In this document: piece after piece, positions 37,461 to 48,312 of the stretch | How the letters are laid out: each line of letters starts with the position of its first letter | Numbering within the stretch: position 1 is the first letter of the stretch | NCBI GenBank assembly: GCA_016806645.1 | Contig: JACSYO010000527.1 | Span: 2,496,001 to 2,560,000 of the forward strand | Origin: Ophiodon elongatus | Lineage: Eukaryota > Chordata > Actinopteri > Perciformes > Hexagrammidae | Reading direction: 5' to 3' | DNA length: 64,000 nt | Made by a program: the position numbers and the translations under genes | The notes under the pieces: generated by a model | Told to the model about the DNA's origin: nothing | Seen by the model: the letters and a program-made list of their open reading frames with translations, nothing else | Database searches by the model: none

Positions 37461-37690
37461 TGCTCCTTATCACGTGGAGAGGAGGATAGAAAAAGAAACG
37501 CTGGTGGTCCTAACGCAGGGATGGACAGGAGGAAAGATAAAGAGAGAATAGAGGAGAGAAAGATCATAGAGGAAGCAGAAGGTGGATAGGAAGGGGATAA
37601 GAGGAAAGAGGGAAGAAGAGATGTAAGAGAGACAACAGTAAAAAGTAAGGAGGGGTTCAGGAGAGATGTAGTCTGAGAAGCAGCTTAGGA
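37461..37690. repeat. Purine-rich low-complexity tract
   Basis: The plus strand is strongly biased to A and G (gaggaaagataaagagagaa-type sequence). The frames on the minus strand here (Ser/Leu/Phe-rich) are consequences of this bias. Confidence 0.7.
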
Positions 37691-38548
37691 GCTGTGACGG
37701 GTCGGATAAGGCCAAGATGGGACAATCTGGGAAGAGGAGACGCTGATATGATGAACTATAAGCTGCAGCCACCACTGGGTGAATAGACGCCAGCAGACCA
37801 GGTTGAATGAGAGTAACGGCGAAAACAGGTGTGAGGTTAGAGGAAGAAAAATAGCGGAGAAAGCGTCCGGCAAACCTTTTAAAACTGCCGCAATTAGCCA
37901 GGACGAGGGAGGGGACTGTTCTGTTATTTGGGTAACTCTCTGTTCATATATTCTCTTGAGGTTTCCTGCCATTTTCTTTCCTTATGCATTTATTTTGTCC
38001 ATGCCATTTTATAGCATTTTCGCACAGAGACACAGCACTTAGGAGAAAGGCTTTTAAACCTCAAATATTTTATTAAAAATAATTATTAATTAATTAATTA
38101 TTATAATATATTATTTGCATTGCGAGGTGGCAAAAGGTAAAATATTCAAACTTTTATGGACACACACTGCAGATCAGCCAGTGAGTAGAGGAGAGCTCTA
38201 GGATTGGTATTTCCACCCACATTTTTCCTGAGGGCCAGTCACAAGTCAAGTTCATTCTGTTTATATATCTCAAATGACAGATTTGCTCCAAGAGACTTCA
38301 CGTGTACAGCATACCACTCGCTCTATCCTCAGACCCTCAATTTGTATTAGGAAAACACAGACACACACACATATTGTAAAGGCATGAATACACAGGTGTC
38401 AAAATAAAGAAGGTGTATGTGGTTATACGTCTGCACTGTAAAAGAAAACGGAAACCCTCAGACACACAAGTAATTCCCTTTATGTCCCTTCATTAGTTTC
38501 TGTCTCATATTGTCTCAAACACATATGCTGTAAGGTTGAAATGATAGA
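37691..38548. other. Intronic, nothing recognised; TTAA cluster
   Basis: Contains an AT-rich patch with tandem TTAA units at about 38085-38100. No gene or transposon was identified. Confidence 0.45.
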
Positions 38549-38603
38549 GTGTGTGTGCGTGGTGCGTGTGCGTGTGTGGGTGTGTGTGTGTGTGTGTGTG
38601 TGT
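38549..38603. repeat. Interrupted (GT)n microsatellite
   Basis: GT repeats with gc and gg interruptions, first of six dinucleotide arrays packed into two kilobases. Confidence 0.93.
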
Positions 38604-38683
38604 AGTAGGATTCTGTGGTGTTCATCTCTTTGCATGACTTGTCTCATAAATCACATACAGCAGGACATGATATTTTGCCAGCT

Positions 38684-38709
38684 ACACACACACACACACA
38701 TACACATAC
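38684..38709. repeat. (CA)n microsatellite
   Basis: About eleven CA units with a TA break. Confidence 0.9.
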
Positions 38710-39066
38710 CTCTATACGTGTGAGGACTCTCGATGGCATAATGTATTACCCAACATTCACCCTAAAACAAATTTTGAAGGCCCTATTACACGCACAATAA
38801 CAAGTGCGATGCAGTATAGGTCTTGGGCGCATGAACTGTGTGGCCGTCTCAAGACTCATCTACTATTTAGATTCATGTGTGTGCACCAGTGCAAAGTGCA
38901 AAAGTGCTGGTTTGAAGTGAATATAGATCAGAGGTTGTGGTGATTAATAAATACACTCACAGCCGGTCACGTCGGTGGTCTCATCGCTCTGAGACAGCTG
39001 AGCCAATCACAGTTAAGCATGACAGCAACAGCTCAACAAACTGAAGACCACTAAGGATCACACTAA

Positions 39067-39068
<2 letters not shown>

Positions 39069-39136
<68 letters not shown>

Positions 39137-39152
39137 GCGTGTGTGTGTGTGT
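39069..39152. repeat. (GT)42 microsatellite
   Basis: About 84 bases of GT with two gc interruptions near the 3' end. Confidence 0.97.
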
Positions 39153-39427
39153 CATCATGGCAAAATGCAGTCCTGGAGACACCCACTGTAGCAGGAAATA
39201 CCACAGAAGCAGTTTTTATTGAGTAGCCAGGTGTGTATATGTCTCTTTATGGACAGATATTATCAACGTGATAGCATCACAATAGTGCAAGATACAGTCA
39301 CGAAACTTTACAGGTGTGTAGCGGAGATCAAAATGAAGGCTGCGCTGAGTTTGGTGTCATGGCCAACACATTCTATCTTCCAACTTGTCAAAAAACTCTG
39401 CTTGGTCAGTGAACGTGTCTTGACAGC

Positions 39428-39550
39428 GTGTCAAAATACGCTCGTCACATGCATGGTGTCCTTTCAAAATAAACTTCAGTCGTCACAGGAAGTCAGGTTT
39501 AGGCAACCAAACCACTTAGTTAGTTTAAAGAAAAGAGTCTGGTTGACGAT
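39428..39550 (+). repeat. 'TTTAGGCAACAAAACTACTT' family copy (F2)
   Basis: Contains 'ctcgtcacatgcatggtgtc', 'ctttcaaaataaacttcagt' and 'ggtttaggcaaccaaaccac' in that order, the same order as the copies at 49640 (+) and 41420 (-). Diverged, without clear ends. Confidence 0.6.
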
Positions 39551-40012
39551 AATTTGACTGACGAGCAACTCAACTCTCTAGCGAGAGACTAACGACTCAC
39601 GTGACTCACACGACTAACGACTCGCATGCTCTTACTATCCACAAATGGCGCGGGAGGGTTTACATTGGAGTTAGTTGAAAGCCCGGTGCGTACGTTAAAG
39701 ATGGCTTCCATGCATTGATCTCCGATGCTGAGGGGCATTGACCAATCGGCGGTGTCGGGCAAGTTGGCTGTGAGAACAGGTTGGTTGCGGTTGGTGTGAT
39801 CCCATCGCAAGATGGTGGCTGGTTAAAAACCTGTTTCAAAATTTCCAAAATATGCCGAAAATTTTGTTTTGTCTGATTGTTTTGTTGTTTTTCATATCCT
39901 GAGAGAAATTTATTCAGCTATATTGTCATGCTTAAAATGATAAATAAACCTCTAGCTAACTCAAAGGCTTTAAATGAAAATTTGAATTTGGTCTTCACAA
40001 AGATAATAGGAC

Positions 40013-40038
40013 AACACACACACACACACACAGACACA

Positions 40039-40074
<36 letters not shown>
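40013..40074. repeat. (CA)n microsatellite
   Basis: About 62 bases of CA with two GA interruptions. Confidence 0.97.
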
Positions 40075-40077
<3 letters not shown>

Positions 40078-40204
40078 TGGAGAATCAGTCTGTTGATGGG
40101 CATGCACTAATAACGCATGCTTGTGGACATAAAAAGAAATGCTTGCCCTGAATGCTTGGCTGCACTACTTTCTCTACTTCTCCATCTCACTCTTATTTTT
40201 TTAA

Positions 40205-40265
40205 ACACGCACACACGCACACACCCACACACACACGCACGCACGCACGCACGCACACACACACG
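40205..40265. repeat. (CA)n / (CGCA)n compound microsatellite
   Basis: CA repeats mixed with about five cgca tetranucleotides, unusual in carrying CpGs inside the array. Confidence 0.93.
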
Positions 40266-40386
40266 GATTCCTGCCTATTCTCTCTCACAGTCATTTAGGG
40301 TCCCAGCAGCCCTGATCAGATTTCAGAGTCAGCCGAGTGTGATGATACAGGCGAGCTGCACCACAGCAAAACACTGAGCTCATGTC

Positions 40387-40387
<1 letters not shown>

Positions 40388-40474
<87 letters not shown>
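40388..40474. repeat. (GT)43 microsatellite
   Basis: Perfect GT run of about 87 bases. Confidence 0.98.
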
Positions 40475-40475
<1 letters not shown>

Positions 40476-40991
40476 TTCTGAGAGAAGCCAACATGGCAGC
40501 AAAAAACGTTTTCCACCTGGGATGGGAAGCATTAGTTGTTCAACACAGCATCAGGGTCAAAGCTTTGCGCTGCTCTCGGACTTTCACCAACTACTCAGTT
40601 TGAGTCCAAGAGGTTTTTTTTCCAAAAACATTTTTAGATTAGACGATGGCTGAAAGCAGTCGTTACAACATATCCTCAGTGTCACAGTGAGTGCTTTTAA
40701 TGCTTTACGTGGAACAGAAAGAATGTTCTTGATCAAGAAATTGCGGTGAAAACACATCCTGCATCACTGAAGACATGATTGTGTTTGCATGGTCGGCCAG
40801 ATACCGATGAAATATGTTCTTCTTTGGAAGGAAATCATGTTGTTTTGGCATTTTGACAGCTCACGATGGGACATTTTTTCATGGCTTTAAAATTATTATA
40901 ACTGACTTCGGATGATGGATGGTTAGGTCAAACAAACAGACTTTCACACGATAAAGACACGATGGGGTGGAGCTAAGTACAACCAAATGCA

Positions 40992-41421
40992 GAATAAGAC
41001 ATGCCAAAAATTTTGCAATTAACTTTCATGAACTGAAAACTCACTGTGAATGGGTTAGAGTTGTAAGACGAAGACACGGACTCCCAGACCGGACAACGCC
41101 GTGGTAGCGACCTGTCACTGGCAAGGTAGCCCCGCCCTAAAGCATACCTTGCTTTATACTCTATTTGACTCTACATGGGACTATGATTGACTAAATGAAC
41201 ATCATGCTGTACTGAAGAAGACTTGAAACTAGAGATTGAGACCATAAACTCATGTTTACAATGTTTACTGAGGTAACAAATCAAGTGAGAGGTCGGGTCA
41301 TTTTCTCATAGACTTCTATACAATCTGACTTCTTTTTGCAGTCAGAAGAAGTTGCCCTCTGATGGATAATGGAAAGAATGCAAGTTTAAGACACTTCTGA
41401 ATTGGCTTCACTTTTCAGAAC
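40992..41421 (+). repeat. Dispersed ~430-bp repeat, family F1, copy 3
   Basis: Matches copies 1 and 2 from 'gaataagacat' to 'ggcttcacttttcagaa'. Its right end lacks the final 'cggaggttgca' of the others and abuts an F2-family fragment (cctaaccaagtaaacc), so the two elements are joined at about 41420. Confidence 0.8.
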
Positions 41422-41516
41422 ACCTAACCAAGTAAACCTAAAAATGAAGTAGGCCTACGTTGGAAGTTTATTTTGAAAAGACACTGATGCATGTATGCAT
41501 GTAACAAGCAGGAACT
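41420..41516 (-). repeat. F2-family copy (minus strand)
   Basis: On the reverse complement it reads 'cttgttacatgcatacatgc', 'agtgtcttttcaaaataaac', then 'ggtttacttggttaggtg'. This is collinear with the plus-strand copies at 39428 and 49640. Confidence 0.6.
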
Positions 41517-42340
41517 AACCAAAGCTGACACTAAAGCGCCATAATTTTAAGCTATAGGGGCACTGATCAAATGTCTGTTTTTAACAAGTTGGGTGTGAGA
41601 ATGCTGCCCTCTAAAAATGTCCCACAGGGAGAAAAGGACACATGTCGCTCATCTTTTCGTCTCTGGCTTTTAAAGACAAAGCCCAGCAGTCATTTCAGAG
41701 TGGGAGCATGTTTGGGGGGGAAATGACAGCTGTCAAATGTCGCTATTATTCTCCTGAGCGTTCAACCTTAGTTGACCTATTTGATTCGAATGGGTGCTCA
41801 TTGGGCACACCGGGACACAACTGAATGTCTCGGGGACAAAACAGCAGCAGAATCAGTGAAACTAGTGTTCCAGCTCTGAGTTTCAGCTGAATTGACAGAT
41901 GACTCCATTTACTTTCAATCTCTATAGATTCAACTGAGGTTGTTCACATCCTGTTGCAGGTGTTCATCCGAGTGGGTGCTCCAAAAACATGTTTGTGTTT
42001 TTTTTGTGGTACAGCCACCTCTTTAACAGCAAACATTTGTGGAGGTGGATATGATGATACACCTAATTTAAATACTGAGGTGCCAACCGCTCTATTAACT
42101 GTCTAAAGGGGAAAAAAAGAAATTTCAAGTTGCAGCCTGTAGTGAATTCACAGAGTTGATGATCAAGTTCAGATTAGAGGAATACAAACCAAACCACCCT
42201 GTCCACTATTTGCTTGTGTCGCAATAATCAGATAGTATGTATATTAGTAAAAGTCGTATTTCTCTTTTTTTTTTATATATATATATATTTATATTTTCCC
42301 CCAATACAACTTTTGGCTCTTGTAAATCCCACTAAACACC
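41517..42340. other. Intronic, nothing recognised
   Basis: Only chance frames (for example 41642-41824) and a T-run followed by a short AT repeat at about 42263-42290. Confidence 0.45.
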
Positions 42341-42405
42341 AAGCTGAGGCTGATGGGAATGCCATTAGTTTGGCATGTTGGTCATAAACCAAATAGGACA
42401 ATGAG
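42341..42405 (+). repeat. Interspersed repeat family F3, fragment
   Basis: 'aggctgatgggaatgccatt' followed by 'agtttggca...tcataaaccaaa..ggaca' matches the start of the longer copy at 45482, and recalls a repeat common in percomorph genomes ('ggtcataaaccaaagtattg'). Confidence 0.5.
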
Positions 42406-43779
42406 GCTCACTGTTTTTAGTTTTCTGAATTTTCCAGGGAAAATACCACATTGTTTGTTAAAAGAGCAGATGAAAGCCTGGATTTTATGTCCCAAAAGTT
42501 GTTGTGTTTGCAACTGAAAGAAGATGCAGATCGCTTGTAGTTTACAGTGAAACAAAGCCCTCTTGCAACCAGCTAGGCCTGTTATGCTCAGATGAGTTCT
42601 ACTCAAAATACAAGTCCAAACCGGTGAAGAGAGAGTCTGTAACCATAACTTTCCAAAAGCGTGATTTAAGAGGCGCTGGATTACTTACATGATGTTATCA
42701 TATATGTATTATTTACATTTTCTATCAATACATTTGAGCACAGCTCCAATATATTAAGACAAATGTGAGGAAAACAATGCAAAACAACTTTTAATTTTAT
42801 ATAAAACAAAGCCCTTAATCTAGATAATGTTTGTGGAGCATCTTGTGTTTTTTAAAATATGATCTACAATATTAAGTCGAGCTCTCTCTCCTCTCCCCGC
42901 AGAGGCTGATATTAACTATGAACTCAGAGGTCAACTCCCACCATAAACCTAATATGCACTAGAGCAATTAGTGCAGAATGCACATTAATGATTACATTAC
43001 AAGTGCTCAAACCTACATGCTTGGAATGAATGTCATGTTGTAGTGGCGGTCTCCTGCCACCAAGTGTCGTGTTAGAGTCAAACAGTGAGATAATCGGAGT
43101 CAGAGAGAGGAAGCGAAAGAGAGAACTGGACTTATTGAGGCAGACACACAAATACAGACACAGTGTAAGATATGTTTTACATACATGTCAATACACAATA
43201 GTCTGTATATATATATGTACACACACAGCACCATGTCAGTGTGGAAAAACTTGAAAAAACGTATGTTGAAAAAAAATTAAATATCTTATGTAGCCTATCT
43301 TGTACATTATGCGTAAACAATAATTCCACCTCTGTAAGAAAGCAACAGTATGCCTGCTTACATAAACTCCCAATAATTATCCAGCAGGCAGAACAGAGTT
43401 AATTTAGCCCTTAAATGATCATACCATTGCTTTACATTCCTCTTGATGCCAATTTATGCCACCATAGGAATGCACTACTGTTTTTGTTTTGTTCTGTTCT
43501 GTCATGTTTTTGTTGTGTAGAAAATGAGCTACGTCTGCATTTTGTGTTGCAAAATGACAATAAATGATGCCTGAATCCGTGAAAAGTGAAAGAGGAAAAA
43601 CCCGACATAACGAAAAGGTTCATGGGGATGTTGGAGTGTTTTAGAAGATTTCAGCTCATTGGTATGGCTACTTCATTAAGGCCACTCCTACTGCTCTTGT
43701 TCTCATCAATTCCAGCCAAAGCGAGCATCTGTTTTAGGCTCAAAACCTCTGATAGACCCACATTGTCGAAATAAATTTA
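42406..43779. other. Intronic, nothing recognised
   Basis: AT-rich, with short frames at 42382-42692, 42924-43254 and 43432-43774 that lack splice support. No microsatellite of note. Confidence 0.4.
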
Positions 43780-44135
43780 TTTTAGCTCTGATTTTGGTCT
43801 CTGCCAACTCCTGCTAAGTGCTACATTATGATCACCAGCCGAGCAGGTAGCTTGTTCTCTGTAAACAGCTGCCTGCTGTGACCCGAAAACGGCACGATGA
43901 GAGCGTTGAGAGTGAACCAAAACGGTAAAGTTTCAGCCCGCCAGATAAACAATGAGCTAAAAGTCACTACGAAGCTCCGTGAAGCCGAGGGGCAGCTGCA
44001 GAGTGTGATGATAATTCTTCACGAAGTTCATCCCTACGAGCGACCCCTTTCACACTGTCGCATTGTTTTCATAGATTGTCGTTTCTTACATTATGACAAA
44101 AAATATTGATTAAAGCCACTTTGATCACATTCAGC
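43780..44135 (+). repeat. Probable interspersed repeat (unclassified)
   Basis: Sequence from 'tttggtctctgccaactcct' through 'cacgatgagagcgttgagag' to 'gattaaagccactttgatca' resembles a non-coding repeat I associate with many percomorph genomic sequences. The 70-codon frame at 43897-44109 lies inside it and is not credited as a gene. There is no second copy in this window, so the call rests on recollection. Confidence 0.3.
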
Positions 44136-45481
44136 GGCAGTTTCACGCTTGTCAGGTGTAGCTTTGTTAAACGATGCAATGCTATTAACTCCCTCTACAC
44201 CAACATGATGAGATTTGTTTTTAAATTCTACCACAACAGCAGCCTCCCCCTCCCCCTCTCTCTCTCGCTCTCCATCCCCCAGCCCCTCATACAGTGGAGT
44301 TTTGTTTCTCACAATATTGATTCTTTAATGTTTCGTTGATGGAGTGCTTTGTGTTGGTCAGCATTTTCACTAACTGCTGACAGTGTGCTGCCAGTTATTT
44401 CCACCTGCTTCAGGCTGCACACTCGGGTGTTTTCTGCAACATATCTCTCTCCAAAGATTCTTACCTAAGTCAGAAGTCAGAAAGTTTAACAAAACGGTCG
44501 CAGGAGCCGGAGGGCGGACAGCGGCTGCATTCGAAGTTGACAATGAATGACACGCGAAAGGGGAACTGGAGTTTTTACATGCTTTTCTGAGAAGTCGGAC
44601 ATTATATGAACTTCCCTCAACGGCCTAATGGCCAAGACTGCTTAACCCAATGTATATTTCATAGCACACATCAAAGCACTGGAAGCCACATATAGATTGA
44701 AAACTGCAGCCGTTTCCCTTTCAGAAACAAAATGATCAAGAGACTATACATCTGTGTTTTCAAAAATGTATGAAGTCTCCCCTAACAAGCCTCCTGAAAC
44801 CGTAATCTTTACCAGTGGATGTTAACTGTAATTAGGCCCAGGAGTGTTTACAGTAATTATACACCACCATCATCCTATATTCTCCCAGAAAGCATAATTA
44901 GCTGCTACTGACACATTTGAGCAATCATCAAAACACCGCATGCCTTTCATACAGAAGGCAAGAGATGAAAGTTAAAGTTTAAAGTTTTTCATGGCAGGTA
45001 TATAATGAAAACATCCATCTTATATTTACATTTGCCTCTTGTTAACTAGTATTCAACTGAGTTAAAAAAGGGAATTCTGACACATCAATTTGTAAACACG
45101 TACTCATTACAATTTGTAATGATACCAAGTGTGCCATCATGTATACCTATTTACAGCTGCTGGGCTTCTTTTCTTTATTTTTTATCGCCATTTCATGATG
45201 CCGTGACGTCATGATATGACAATACAATATTTGCAATTTTGTTGATTTACATTTAATGTCCAAAATCCCAAATAACACATAATTTAAATGCACCTTTAAA
45301 AACACATTTTATTCTTCAGTTGCCTGCTTCATATATGGCTAAGCATAGAGGTCCTATGCACATATTTCAAATGGAATAATTAAATTAACCATAAGTGCAT
45401 ACAGCATATCCTCTGTAAAGTAATAAGTCGATATCCAAAATAATTGATGTAATGATAAAACCAGACAAAGACTAACTGAGG
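44136..45481. other. Intronic; possible conserved non-coding segment 44810-44960
   Basis: No exon. The stretch 44810-44960 carries TAATTA-type homeodomain cores and TGTTTAC (forkhead-type) in single-copy-looking sequence. A consensus CRE (tgacgtca) occurs at 45204-45211. Neither can be tested without alignment. Confidence 0.35.
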
Positions 45482-45713
45482 TACAGCTGATGCTGATGGG
45501 GGTGCCATTCGTTTTGCACATATGTATGTAGTCATAAACCAAAGTATTGGACAAATAAAAAATTCACCTGATGGATGAAAAGTCAGCGGTTTAGTTATAA
45601 GAAGTTATTTTCCTGTTGGAGATATAAATGGCTGTACCAAATGTCATGGTAATTTATCCAGAAGTTGTTCAGACAAAAGCCAAGAAATGTCAACATGCTG
45701 GTAGCACTGAAGA
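45482..45713 (+). repeat. Interspersed repeat family F3, longer copy
   Basis: Collinear with a common fish repeat: 'gctgatgctgatgggggtgc', 'gtcataaaccaaagtattgg', 'gatgaaaagtcagcgg', 'tgtaccaaatgtcatggtaa' and 'atttatccagaagttgttca'. The first 65 bases match the fragment at 42341. Confidence 0.6.
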
Positions 45714-47328
45714 AATGTAATTTAATTAGCGATTAGTGATTTAACTAAACGAGAAAATAATGATCTGCCAATCCTGCGGTTATGGTTTGGTTAGCTTGAG
45801 GCAATAAAACTACTTGGATGAGATTAGAAAAAGGTTGAAGGATATTAAAAGAAACTTACGTTGACTGTCGGTAGGAAACAACCAATGCAGTCGTTTTGTA
45901 ACAGAAGTAGCACACTGCTCTGTCAGAGCAGGAACCTGGCAACTGAACCTCATCATACTTCTTTTTTTTATGTTGGCTTGTTTAATCAAAAATATTGTAT
46001 TGACATAAACGGGGAGAGTCAGTCACAGTTCCTGTCAACACATTAACACTCAAGACCTTAACCACAGTATGTCCAATTACTGGGTGACTCCGTGCACGCA
46101 GTTTTAGCAAGAGTTTACCTTTGTGTCAGTCCACATTGATTTAACATTTGAACGGCCTCTAAAAGAACATTTGTTGTGAACAAGGCTTTAACAGAGAGCG
46201 AGGGAGAGCTGCGTAGTTGGGGGTAAATTTCTCCGTCTATGAAAGAACAGAATGACATGATCTAATTGGACAATATTTTGGTTAGATGCTTGGTTGCAGT
46301 TAGCTTAATGTGTTGATTATGACTTTTGCCTGTGAGGCCACATACAGTATATGTGGGCTTGCTCTGATCTGACGCCCTTGTAGGAAGGGTAACGTCATGT
46401 CTTCGAAAACTGATCCAGAATATTTAAAAGGGATCGGACAATTCAATTGATAAGTCAAAAAATCATCTGATGACTGGGCAGCGAGATTCCCAGCTGTCTA
46501 GAACATTACTGTGTCTTAACGTTGCACTCTGAAAGAGCAACAATGTGATATTCAGTGACCCAGTTCCGCCGTTTCTGCTGAAGAATGGATGGATTTATAT
46601 ATTTTATTCTGTCTGTATATCCACAGGACCATATATGCAACACTGACACAGATATACTGTAAGACAACGACACAAAACTAGGTCTACGACCGCATCTGAG
46701 AGCCTTTATCAGGTTTGTGCTGAAAGCAACCCACTTTTACACACACACACACACACACACTGCAGAGCAGCTCTAGGAGTATGGCTTCTTCACTTTTTGC
46801 TCTGAAGGGTTTGTCTGCTGCTCTAATCATTTGGTTCCACTGAGTTTCTTTTAACGCAGCGTTAGCCTACATACAGTATGTCTAATTCTTCAGCCTTTAG
46901 CACATTGGCCTCATTTCACTGTGGGTTGAAAATTGATTTTTGTGGTAAAAAGATGTAGCTCAACAGTTCATGCTTTCAAACCTTTTTTTTAAACACATGA
47001 AGTAGGACAGTAAACACTGTTGGCTGCTCCAATAAAAACATGTCCTTGTAGTAGAGACTCAACTTTTTACTCTATGATTACAAAGCTGAAGGAAAAGTCC
47101 ACCCCGACAACCGTCAAACTGATGTTAAATTGTTTTTATCAGCTACTGCATCTGCTCTGTAAATCCCATGACCAGTGGTACAGTATCCTTTGCAAATGGC
47201 CGTGTTATAAGCTGGATAACGCCCTCCAGGTTTGTACGTTCTATGAGTGTAATGTGTGACATTCACGTTGAGTGTTTGCAGGATGGAACTTAAAGATTGT
47301 CGGGTATTATGCCTTATGTAGTAGTAAT
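45714..47328. other. Intronic, no gene; short F2-like scrap and (AC)11
   Basis: About 45785-45820 reads 'ggttagcttgaggcaataaa', an F2-like fragment. A perfect AC run lies at 46739-46760. Frames at 45861-46046 and 47020-47259 have no support. Confidence 0.4.
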
Positions 47329-47932
47329 CAGTGTTGTAGTTCCCGAGATCGGTCTCGGGCCGGAGACAGGTCTCAAGACCACTTTTGAAGGTTTTGGTCT
47401 TGAACGCATTTTTATTTGGTTTTGTCTCTGACTCAGAAAAAGAAGATGTTGGAATTTTATTCCAAGAACACAACTGTTGCAATATCGCTAAATTACCTGT
47501 ACTTGTCTGATTTATTTCTTAACATAATTACTGTGATTGCTCAAAGAAAACAAAGGAAATGCCTATACATAAAACTTGTTTCTGCAATGCCTTTTTAATT
47601 ATTTTATCAAGACATTTCTCATGGTACATTTATACATACACACAGTGTGGTAATAAAAGAGGTAAATAAAGAAGAATCTACATTTATTTTCTGTTGGTGT
47701 TATTTATGGGATGGTAGATCTTTCAGATCAATTCGAGGAGTGCCTCTGGTTTGCATGTTCCACATTTTCTCTTAAGAGTGGACGTAGTGTGGGACTCGGA
47801 ATGGTCTGGTCTTAGTCTTGACTCGGTCTCAACCCCTTTAAATCTCAGTCTTGTTTTAGTCCCGATACACTCTGGTCTTGATAATGACTTGGTCTCTGTT
47901 GAGGTGGTCTTGAGTATAACACTGGTAGTAGT
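47321..47932. mobile_element. hAT-type MITE with 8-bp target-site duplication
   Basis: The element spans 47329-47924. The left end is CAGTGTTGTAGTTC and the right end, reverse-complemented, CAGTGTTATACTCAAGACC. Flanking octamers are gtagtaat (47321-47328) and gtagtagt (47925-47932), 7 of 8 identical, the duplication length of the hAT superfamily. Subterminal regions are full of ggtctcaagacc and tcggtctc motifs, as in fish hAT MITEs. The centre (about 47440-47750) is AT-rich with no transposase frame, so the element is non-autonomous. It inserted next to or within a GTA repeat. Confidence 0.75.
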
Positions 47933-47953
47933 AGTAGTGGTGGTAGTGGCAGG
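47925..47953. repeat. (GTA)n/(GTG) microsatellite
   Basis: Short imperfect trinucleotide run directly at the right edge of the MITE. It overlaps the target duplication. Confidence 0.8.
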
Positions 47954-48199
47954 AGTAGTATAGTCCTTTGTTGTAGTGTAGCATCAACTGGACAAGCTAC
48001 AATATGGACATGTTGCTTACAGATTGACGGGTGTCAGTAATCTATAACAATCTGGAAAGGGTCAATATTCTTTATTATTTTACTTGTGATGAATTTTGAA
48101 TTCTGGCCTTTTACCTGTAGTTGAGCATTTGTCAAACCCCAAAAGCTCTTTCTCCAACTCCTATTGTTTCTAAATGTACCACTTGTAGTAGATCAGCAT

Positions 48200-48312
48200 A
48201 TTTGATGGAGTCGATGTACTTGCATGATTCTTGTACTTCTTGGGGTTGATTGATAGTTGATGTTAGTTGCTTTGGATAATAGCGACAGGTAAATAAATGT
48301 AATTTAATGTTA
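48200..48312 (+). mobile_element. L2-type LINE 3' tail fragment
   Basis: 'gatgtacttgcatgattctt' and 'gttgctttggataatagcga' ending in 'aaataaatgtaatttaatgt' align with the 3' UTR and tail of the element at 28690-28846 ('tactttcttgattcttgttg', 'cgcttcagataaaagcg', 'aaatgtaatg'). No coding part remains upstream. Confidence 0.55.

Noticed and set aside
37470..37972. Two long overlapping minus-strand frames rich in Ser, Leu and Phe.
   Set aside because: They arise from a purine-biased low-complexity tract and match nothing.
9774..41421. The near-regular spacing of the three F1 copies (about 15.0 and 16.2 kb) suggested a large tandem segmental duplication.
   Set aside because: Flanks of the three copies do not match, and neither do the microsatellites around them. 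Independent insertions explain the pattern better.
43897..44109. 70-codon plus-strand frame with a charged, helix-like composition.
   Set aside because: It sits inside what I believe is a common non-coding fish repeat and has no splice context.
45204..45211. Consensus CRE octamer tgacgtca.
   Set aside because: A single 8-base match in 64 kb is expected by chance at appreciable rate and has no supporting context.
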